A DNA stretch of 9,751 nucleotides from Bacteroidota bacterium (GTDB lineage: Bacteria > Bacteroidota > Ignavibacteria > Kapaibacteriales > UBA2268). Below the pieces are notes generated by a model, which saw only the letters and a program-made list of their open reading frames with translations, ran no database searches and was not told where the DNA came from. Positions within the stretch are counted from its first letter, which is position 1. Every line of letters starts with the position of its first letter. This document shows positions 1 through 5,568 of this stretch, in pieces. A program made the position numbers and the translations under genes. The stretch is from NCBI GenBank assembly GCA_017428585.1, contig JAFRQN010000279.1, positions 1-9,751 on the forward strand, given 5' to 3'.

Positions 1-173
1 AAACAGAAGGACATTATCAGAAAATTAAAGCAAGAATGCCTCTTGCTGAATTAGATAAATATGCTACAGCTTTAAGATCTATGACTCAAGCAAGAGCTAC
101 TTATTCTTCAGAATTTCTTGAATATGCTGCCGTACCACCTAATGTACAAGCAGAATTAATAGAAGCATACTAG
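1..173 (+). CDS. fusA: Elongation factor G, C-terminal end (5'-partial)
   Basis: The frame opens at base 3 and gives 56 residues before TAG at 171-173. It begins EGHYQKIKARMPLAELDKY and continues with LRSMTQARATYSSEF and YAAVPPNVQAELIEAY. This is the pattern of EF-G domain V: a conserved PLAEL-Y---LRSMTQ block, then an aromatic-rich F--Y--VP segment and a short terminal helix. EF-G is the cytosolic GTPase that moves tRNA and mRNA through the ribosome; its GTPase domain lies outside the window. TQARATYSSEF replaces the commoner TQGRG-Y---F, so this may be the second EF-G paralogue found in many FCB bacteria rather than the main one. The frame continues past TAG with an acidic stretch (see the separate entry). 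A strong terminator follows, so this is the last gene of its transcript. Family identity is secure; which paralogue it is remains uncertain. Confidence 0.85.
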   Translation, partial: TEGHYQKIKARMPLAELDKYATALRSMTQARATYSSEFLEYAAVPPNVQAELIEAY

Positions 174-197
174 AAAGAAACAGAAGAAGAAGCTTAA
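171..197 (+). other. In-frame acidic tail after the EF-G TAG
   Basis: Directly after the TAG at 171-173 the same frame reads KETEEEA and ends in TAA at 195-197. A lysine/glutamate-rich tail after the terminal helix is what I would expect at the end of FCB-type EF-G proteins, from memory and not checked. The TAG could therefore be a nonsense change from a glutamate codon (GAG to TAG), a readthrough site, or a sequencing error. It could also simply be the true end, followed by A-rich DNA. Confidence 0.4.
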
Positions 198-240
198 TAT
201 TTTTGTAATATATTTACTTAACTATATTCGAGTTTATAAG

Positions 241-275
241 GAAAGGCATTCTTTGAATGTCTTTCTTTTATTTTG
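241..275 (+). terminator. Rho-independent terminator after the EF-G gene
   Basis: The left arm GAAAGGCATTC (241-251) pairs with GAATGTCTTTC (255-265) across a TTT loop. This gives an 11-bp stem with one G-U pair. The T-rich run TTTTATTTTG follows at 266-275. It lies about 70 bp after the EF-G TAG and 36 bp before purN, so it separates the two transcripts. It is the most GC-containing hairpin in the window's intergenic DNA. Confidence 0.85.
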
Positions 276-311
276 TAGTAAATATTTTTTTATGTATTAA
301 TTTATATAAAT

Positions 312-905
312 ATGAATAATAATCTTATACTTGGCTTTCTATGTTCTCATGGAGGCTCAAATATGCAGGCTATTATAGATAATATAAAAAATGGGAAATT
401 AAACGCAAAAGCTGGTGCTGTTATTTCAAACAATTCTGATGCTTTTGCATTAAAAAGGGCAGAAAAAGAAAATATTCCTGCATATCATATCAGCAACAAA
501 ACTCATGACGATGTAGATGCTGAAATTATCAATATTTTTGATAAATATAATGTTAATACAGTAATTCTGGCAGGGTATATGAAAATTGTATCAAAGAGAA
601 TTATAGAACATTATAATGGACGTGTTTTAAATATACATCCTGCTCTCTTGCCTAAATTTGGAGGAGAAGGTATGTATGGTATTAATGTACATAAAGCTGT
701 TATACTATCAGGTGCTAAAGTTTCAGGTGCTACTATTCATTTAGTAACTCCTAATTATGATGATGGTAGAATATTAAATCAAATGGAAGTCCCTGTATAT
801 ACAAGCGATACTCCTCAAATATTAGCGGATAGAGTTTTAGAAACAGAACATATATTATATTCTGATACTTTAATAAAAATAGCAAATGGTGATATAAAGA
901 TATAG
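312..905 (+). CDS. purN: Phosphoribosylglycinamide formyltransferase (GAR transformylase)
   Basis: This 197-residue cytosolic enzyme transfers a formyl group from 10-formyl-tetrahydrofolate to glycinamide ribonucleotide, the third step of de novo purine synthesis. The length matches PurN (about 190-210). Visible motifs are the substrate loop SHGGSNMQAII (12-22), LAGYMKIVS (86-94), NIHPALLPKFGG (107-118), SGATIHLV (138-145) and YDDGRI (149-154). By comparison with E. coli PurN, N107, H143 and D150 match catalytic-site residues N106, H137 and D144, and H109 matches H108. The GGEGMYG insert after LLPKF is a variant I associate with FCB-group PurN. The ATG at 312 places the beta-strand ILGFLCSHGGSN at the usual distance from the N-terminus. 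The leader is A/T only, with no Shine-Dalgarno sequence. The gene stops at TAG and appears monocistronic, 131 bp before lptD. purA, another purine gene, lies at the far end on the other strand. Confidence 0.96.
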   Translation: MNNNLILGFLCSHGGSNMQAIIDNIKNGKLNAKAGAVISNNSDAFALKRAEKENIPAYHISNKTHDDVDAEIINIFDKYNVNTVILAGYMKIVSKRIIEHYNGRVLNIHPALLPKFGGEGMYGINVHKAVILSGAKVSGATIHLVTPNYDDGRILNQMEVPVYTSDTPQILADRVLETEHILYSDTLIKIANGDIKI

Positions 906-929
906 TATACTTATTTTATTGTATTTATT

Positions 930-960
930 ATTATTTATTTGTAATAAATTATTATTTTTG
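930..960 (+). terminator. Weak AT-only hairpin after purN, possible terminator
   Basis: ATTTATT (933-939) pairs with AATAAAT (943-949) around a TGT loop, and a T run follows at 955-959. An overlapping alternative pairs TAATAA (942-947) with TTATTA (949-954). All pairs are A-T, so the hairpin would be unstable and may be chance in such AT-rich DNA. The same bases contain TATTTTTG (953-960), which resembles the Bacteroidota -7 box TAnnTTTG, but I found no TTG element at the expected spacing. The stretch could thus mark the purN end, the lptD promoter, or neither. Confidence 0.25.
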
Positions 961-1036
961 TAGATATATTTTTAGAAACAAACAACAAGGTTTTTATTAG
1001 ATTTTTATATTAAACTTAACTGTCATATATAATTTA

Positions 1037-3730
1037 ATGAGTTTTAATAGAATGGATTATATTAATAGTATAGCATGTTATTGTTTTGTTATATTTTTAT
1101 TTTTGCTGCAGCCATCAGCTGCTCAAGATAATAATATAACATCTGATGCTAATATAGTTAAGGTAGATAAAAATTCTAATAATAAACAAGATACTTTAAA
1201 AATAATCTCTCCTTCTGGTGTTGATACGACCATTACATTCTATGCGGCTGATACTGTTACTTTTAATCCTAAAAACAAAAGAATGTTATTAAAAGGAAAT
1301 GCTAAAGTCGATTTTAAAACACAATCCTTAGAAGCAGCAATTATAGAAGTAGATTTTGAAAATTCTCTATTATATGCAAATTTATCTAAAGATAGTACAG
1401 GAAAAATTATTGGAGTTCCTAAGTTTAATGATAATGGAGAAGAATTTTATAGTGAACAATTAACTTATAATTTTAAAACAAAATCTGGAACTATAAAAAA
1501 TGGAGAGACAAAAATGGGGGAAGGGTTTTATTTTGGAGAAAATATTCAGAAAACATCTGACAAAGAATTATATGTAACAAATGGATATTATACAACCTGT
1601 GATGCACCAGAGCCGCATTATCATTTTGGTTCTACTAAAATGAAAATGATAATGGGAGAGAAAATTTTTGTAGATCCTTTAATATTATATGTAGAAGATA
1701 TTCCTATTTTTGCTATTCCTTTTGGTCTGTTTTTACCAATTAATCGTGGACGTTGTTCAGGATTAATAGTTCCATCTTTTTATTTTTCAAAAAGCAGAGG
1801 TGTTGTTTTTGAAAAATTAGGTTTTTATTGGGCAATATCAGATTATTTAGATACAAAGATAACAGCGGATATATATACTAAAGGCGGTGCATTATTAAAT
1901 ACTGATACTCGCTGGGCATTAAAAGATGTTATGAATGGCAGCGCTCAAATAAGTTTTGGTAAAACACGTTTTTCAATCAATGATGAGTTTTCTAAAGAAT
2001 GGAAATTGGTATTAAATCATAATCATGTATTAACTCCATTTGATAATTTTAATGTTAATTTAAATTTAGCGTCTCAAGATTTTAACAGGAATACATCTAC
2101 AAATATAAATACAAGAATTCAACAAAATATACATTCATCTGCAGCATATTCACATACTTTTGAAAATGGTATTTCAACATCGTTGTCTTTTCAGAATGAT
2201 CAGAATATAATTACGTCGGAATATCAGGGTTCTATTCCATTAAATTTATCTATTCCTCAAATACAAATGAAGCGTATTTTTAATATACCAAATAATACTT
2301 GGTATTCTTGGATGCGTGATATAACTTTCAAATATAATGGAAATGCTTATTATAATTTTGATAAAACGCAAATTATAAATTCTTATTATGATGAACAGAA
2401 TACTCTGGTTTTTGATACTAATTTTACAAATGATGCAAGGGCTTATATTTCACATACACCAACTTTGAGTATTTCTCCAAAATTGGGTTATTTTACAATT
2501 ACTCCTAATATTGGATTTAGTGCTAATAATTATTTCAGGAAATTAAACAAGACTGTTAATAACGATACTAATATAATAGAAAATTTTCAAAATGGATTCT
2601 TTACAGAATATAATTATTCTTTTGGAATAGGAGTTTCTACACGTCTATATGGAATTGCAGATTCGAAACAAAAATTATTCTGGTTATTATCTCCAAGTAC
2701 GTTAGGATTAAGAGCAATACGTCATACATATCAACCAAGTTTGAATTTTAATTATACGCCTGATTTTTCATTGGAAAAATATGGTTTTTATGGAAGATAT
2801 ACAGACTCAAAGACACGACGAGAGGTAGTTTATTCCTATTTCGAAAAAGAGGGTGGAAGTCATGCTTCTCGTTATTTACAAAAGAGATTAAGTTATTCTG
2901 ATATACATAGTTTTGAAATAAAGAAGAAGGGAGAAAACGATACACTTCCTGATACAAATATAGAATTATTGAGGTTAGGATTAACAGGTTCATATAATTT
3001 TGCATCTGATTCATTGAATTTTAGTGATATATCTTTGAATTTAAGAACTCCAGCTGTAAAATTTTTAGATTTTAACAGTAATGCTATTTTTACATTATAT
3101 GATGAGGAAAAAGTAGTAAACCCAGATAATAATTATTCATATTATACAAAAGTTAATAAGTTTTTAATTTCTAATAATAAGGGGATTGCAAGACTAACTA
3201 ATTTTAATATGAATATATCTACATCATTTTCTTCGAATGGATTGATTGGGATAGATGAAGCTTGGTCGTTAGTTGAAAATGTTAATAAACATCATGAAAA
3301 TGAAAATAGTGGGTTGGGAACTAAATTTATAAAAAGAAATTCTAATGATAGTTATGAAGCGGATCTATTTGCTGAAAATTCTTATGGTTATTCACCTATA
3401 AAAATTCCTTGGAGCATTACTATTGGATTAAACTTTAATTATAATAATACTACAGTTGATATAATAAATCGTTCATTGAATCTTAATACATCTTTGAACT
3501 TTACTATAGCTGATAGTTGGATTTTTTCTTCCTCCTTACAATATGATTTTATTAATAAGAAAATAATAACTCCTCAAATAAATCTGCGAAAAGATTTACA
3601 TTGCTGGGATTTAACAGCAAGTTGGTATCCTTCTGGATATAATCAAGGTTTCTATTTGCGTTTTGGAATAAAAGCATCGCAATTAAGAGATTTGAAGATA
3701 GAAAAAAGAGATTCTCCTATATTTAGATAA
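1037..3730 (+). CDS. lptD: LPS-assembly outer-membrane protein LptD (OstA-like N-domain plus beta-barrel)
   Basis: This 897-residue outer-membrane protein is predicted to place lipopolysaccharide in the outer leaflet of the outer membrane. Residues 7-29 look like a type I signal peptide: a hydrophobic core CYCFVIFLFLLQP, then SAA before Q30. Residues about 66-175 form an OstA/LptA-like beta-jellyroll (ITFYAADTVTFNPKNKRMLL, LKGNAKVDF, FYSEQLTYNFKTKSGTI). The LptD hallmark regions follow: YYTTCDAPEPHYHF (184-197) and GRCSGLIVPSFYFSKSRG (238-255). The remainder is rich in alternating aromatic/polar strands and asparagine, as in a 26-strand barrel. It ends LHCWDLTASWYPSGY...FYLRFGIK with a short basic tail. 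The length suits FCB LptD (about 850-950, from memory). The mature protein has only three cysteines: C188, C240 and C856. Another ATG at 1052 would also keep the signal peptide. No Shine-Dalgarno sequence is present. The 3' end overlaps the converging GT9 gene by 8 bp. The LptE partner is not in the window. Confidence 0.9.
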   Translation: MSFNRMDYINSIACYCFVIFLFLLQPSAAQDNNITSDANIVKVDKNSNNKQDTLKIISPSGVDTTITFYAADTVTFNPKNKRMLLKGNAKVDFKTQSLEAAIIEVDFENSLLYANLSKDSTGKIIGVPKFNDNGEEFYSEQLTYNFKTKSGTIKNGETKMGEGFYFGENIQKTSDKELYVTNGYYTTCDAPEPHYHFGSTKMKMIMGEKIFVDPLILYVEDIPIFAIPFGLFLPINRGRCSGLIVPSFYFSKSRGVVFEKLGFYWAISDYLDTKITADIYTKGGALLNTDTRWALKDVMNGSAQISFGKTRFSINDEFSKEWKLVLNHNHVLTPFDNFNVNLNLASQDFNRNTSTNINTRIQQNIHSSAAYSHTFENGISTSLSFQNDQNIITSEYQGSIPLNLSIPQIQMKRIFNIPNNTWYSWMRDITFKYNGNAYYNFDKTQIINSYYDEQNTLVFDTNFTNDARAYISHTPTLSISPKLGYFTITPNIGFSANNYFRKLNKTVNNDTNIIENFQNGFFTEYNYSFGIGVSTRLYGIADSKQKLFWLLSPSTLGLRAIRHTYQPSLNFNYTPDFSLEKYGFYGRYTDSKTRREVVYSYFEKEGGSHASRYLQKRLSYSDIHSFEIKKKGENDTLPDTNIELLRLGLTGSYNFASDSLNFSDISLNLRTPAVKFLDFNSNAIFTLYDEEKVVNPDNNYSYYTKVNKFLISNNKGIARLTNFNMNISTSFSSNGLIGIDEAWSLVENVNKHHENENSGLGTKFIKRNSNDSYEADLFAENSYGYSPIKIPWSITIGLNFNYNNTTVDIINRSLNLNTSLNFTIADSWIFSSSLQYDFINKKIITPQINLRKDLHCWDLTASWYPSGYNQGFYLRFGIKASQLRDLKIEKRDSPIFR

Positions 3731-4682
3731 TATTTGTTTTATAAAAATAATTATATTGTTCTATTGCTTCATTAACAGATATAGCATCTAATCGAGCATT
3801 GATTTCCTTTGGTAATATCATTATATTTTTACTGCTTAGAGGTTTAAATTTTGTAACACTCCATGGAACATTGCATGTTAATGCTATTACAGGTATGTTA
3901 AATGCCGATGCTATATGAACACATGATGTATCTGGAGTAATAAGTAGTTTTGCTTTAGAAATTAATGCTGAAATAGTATTAAGATCTGATGGCGGAAAAC
4001 ATAATATATTAGTTTTTTTAGATATGTCTTGTATTGTATTATAGTGTTCAGCTGAAGATATTATTACATAATTTTCTTTATGCTTTGTTTTATTTATAAA
4101 GTCAATCCATTTATCTTTTTCCCACATTTTATTTAAATTGCTTGCTGAAAAATTTAATACTGTAAATGTTTTAATATTATTGTTCTTAATATAATTGTTT
4201 ACATTTTCAATAGATTGTACTTCTAAAAATATTTCAGGTTTATATAGTTCTGGTTCTTCTTTTGTTATATAAGTTATGCAATGTCTCAAACGTTCTACAA
4301 AATGCAGTCCGATATTATCTTCACTTGATGGTATTGATATGTCAAATGATTTGTGTTTATTATCGTTAAATCCAATTTTAGATGCAGCTTTTGATAATTT
4401 AGCAATCAAGCTGCTTTCAGAAGAATAATGATCTTTAGGATCTATATAATAATCAAAATTAATACTTCTTAATTTTTTTATAAATTTTAATAGTTTTAAT
4501 GGATTTTTATCAAAAATTAGTGTTTCTTTTACATTAGGATTGTTATTTACTATAAAATAATTAGATGGTCCTGCAATAAAATAAATTTCGGCATCGGGAT
4601 AGGTTTTTTTTATCATTTGTATTCCTGGTGTCATTAATATCATATCACCTATTCTTCCAAGTTGAACTAAACATATTTTCAT
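3723..4682 (-). CDS. Glycosyltransferase family 9 protein (ADP-heptose:LPS heptosyltransferase-like)
   Basis: This is a probable cytoplasmic or inner-membrane-associated sugar transferase that builds LPS core or a related envelope glycan. The N-terminus MKICLVQLGRIGDMILMTPGIQ is the classic GT9 opening. In the second Rossmann half, KMWEKDKWIDFI resembles the acceptor/donor segment, and LLITPDTSCVHIASAFNIPVIAL is the nucleotide-sugar motif with conserved D-S--H-A. KFKPLSSKN follows near the end. I start it at 4682 (319 residues) rather than the in-frame ATG at 4694, because GT9 proteins normally begin directly with MKI-L--LG-IGD. This also leaves a 1-bp gap after the thiD stop rather than an 11-bp overlap. 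It is therefore probably co-transcribed with thiD, which has no obvious functional link. Its 3' end overlaps lptD tail to tail. The donor sugar cannot be read from sequence; a heptose is the default guess. Confidence 0.88.
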   Translation of the reverse strand: MKICLVQLGRIGDMILMTPGIQMIKKTYPDAEIYFIAGPSNYFIVNNNPNVKETLIFDKNPLKLLKFIKKLRSINFDYYIDPKDHYSSESSLIAKLSKAASKIGFNDNKHKSFDISIPSSEDNIGLHFVERLRHCITYITKEEPELYKPEIFLEVQSIENVNNYIKNNNIKTFTVLNFSASNLNKMWEKDKWIDFINKTKHKENYVIISSAEHYNTIQDISKKTNILCFPPSDLNTISALISKAKLLITPDTSCVHIASAFNIPVIALTCNVPWSVTKFKPLSSKNIMILPKEINARLDAISVNEAIEQYNYFYKTNII

Positions 4683-4683
4683 T

Positions 4684-5502
4684 TTAATTATCACTTATAT
4701 TATTTTGGTAAGAATGATGCAAAGGACCAAATCCTTTTCCTAATTTATAATCTTTACCGCTTAACAATGCACCGTATAGATAATTATGAGATTTTAAAAT
4801 AGCTTCATCTAAATTATAATTTTTACCTAACATAGTTGCTATTGCTGCGGATAAAGTACAGCCTGTTCCATGAGTATTAAGAGTGTTTATTTTTTTTGAT
4901 TCTATAGATATTGCTTGTTCTTTTTTGAGATTATAATAAACATCAACTATATTTTCAGAGGTTAAATGGCCGCCTTTTACTAAAGCACATTTACAACCTA
5001 AATCCATTAATTTTAATGAAGCTTCTTCCATGTCCTTAGGAGTAGCGATTTTCTTGTTTAATAATACTTCTGCTTCGTCAAGATTAGGTGTTATAATTTC
5101 TGCAAGAGGAATCAATTTTGTTTTTAATGTTTTGATAGTATTGTCTTCTATTAGTTTATGTCCGCTTGTAGATATCATTACAGGATCAACAACTACTTTT
5201 TTTATACCATATTTTTTGATACATTCAGATACAACTTCTATTGTTTCTGAGTTATGCAGCATACCTGTTTTTAAAGCAGATATTTCCATATCTTCTGCGA
5301 TAGCTTCAAATTGTTTTAGAATTATATCAGTAGGTATAGGGTGTATTGCATTAACTCCTTGTGTATTTTGTGCTGTAATAGCTGTTATAACTGATGTGCC
5401 ATAACCACCCAATGCTTCTATTGTTTTTAAATCTGCTTGTATACCAGCTCCGCCTCCACTGTCAGAACCAGCTATTGTCATTATAACTGTATATTTTTTC
5501 AT
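4684..5502 (-). CDS. thiD: Hydroxymethylpyrimidine / phosphomethylpyrimidine kinase
   Basis: This 272-residue cytosolic ribokinase-fold enzyme phosphorylates hydroxymethylpyrimidine and its monophosphate, supplying the pyrimidine half of thiamin. Motifs in order: TIAGSDSGGGAGIQADLKT (9-27), ITAQNTQGV (42-50), ALKTGML (76-82), VVVDPVMISTSG (103-114), ITPNLDEAEVLL (137-148), VKGGH (175-179), the anion-hole NTHGTGCTLSAAIA (209-222) with C215, and the family's terminal GFGPLHH (257-263). The length is standard for monofunctional ThiD, with no ThiE fusion. The start at 5502 places TIAGSDSGGGAG at the usual position. No thiamin-pyrophosphate riboswitch fits in the 66 bp before it, and no other thiamin gene is in the window, so this may serve salvage. 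The GT9 gene follows 1 bp after its stop. The T9SS glycosidase gene ends 66 bp upstream on the same strand. Confidence 0.96.
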   Translation of the reverse strand: MKKYTVIMTIAGSDSGGGAGIQADLKTIEALGGYGTSVITAITAQNTQGVNAIHPIPTDIILKQFEAIAEDMEISALKTGMLHNSETIEVVSECIKKYGIKKVVVDPVMISTSGHKLIEDNTIKTLKTKLIPLAEIITPNLDEAEVLLNKKIATPKDMEEASLKLMDLGCKCALVKGGHLTSENIVDVYYNLKKEQAISIESKKINTLNTHGTGCTLSAAIATMLGKNYNLDEAILKSHNYLYGALLSGKDYKLGKGFGPLHHSYQNNISDN

Positions 5503-5538
5503 ATATTTATTTCGATAAGTATTAATAATTATAATATT

Positions 5539-5564
5539 TAATTGTTATACAAATATAATAATTA
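5539..5564 (-). promoter_or_regulatory. Possible thiD promoter box inside an imperfect inverted repeat
   Basis: On the minus strand, TATATTTG (5557-5550) fits the Bacteroidota -7 consensus TAnnTTTG and lies about 48 bp before the thiD ATG. I found no TTG at the usual -33 spacing. The box sits within an inverted repeat: TAATT (5539-5543) and TTATA (5545-5549) match TATAA (5554-5558) and AATTA (5560-5564), with one mismatched base per arm and a 4-base centre. No T run follows, so it is not a convincing terminator for the upstream gene. A promoter or operator is possible, but AT-rich background could produce this by chance. Confidence 0.3.
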
Positions 5565-5568
5565 AAGA

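Noticed and set aside
171..905. Reassignment of TAG to an amino acid
   Set aside because: EF-G and purN end in TAG, but the purN extension is an AT-derived hydrophobic string with no sign of conservation. The long genes contain no in-frame TAG, as expected under the standard code.
906..1036. Small RNA or small gene between purN and lptD
   Set aside because: The 131 bp contain no open frame with a family signal and only AT-only hairpins; nothing beyond a possible weak terminator and a promoter-like box can be supported.
2748..3014. 88-codon open frame on the minus strand
   Set aside because: It lies wholly inside lptD in the opposite direction, has no recognisable domain, and the lptD reading is well supported.
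4683..4694. Start of the GT9 gene at the upstream ATG (4694)
   Set aside because: It would add MIIK before the canonical GT9 N-terminus and overlap thiD; the ATG at 4682 fits the family and the tight spacing better.
5030..5404. 124-codon open frame on the plus strand
   Set aside because: It is antisense to the conserved core of thiD, whose motifs are complete; a shadow frame.
5503..5568. TPP riboswitch upstream of thiD
   Set aside because: The 66 bp are too short for a full aptamer and lack the conserved CTGAGA core; the stretch is nearly all A/T.
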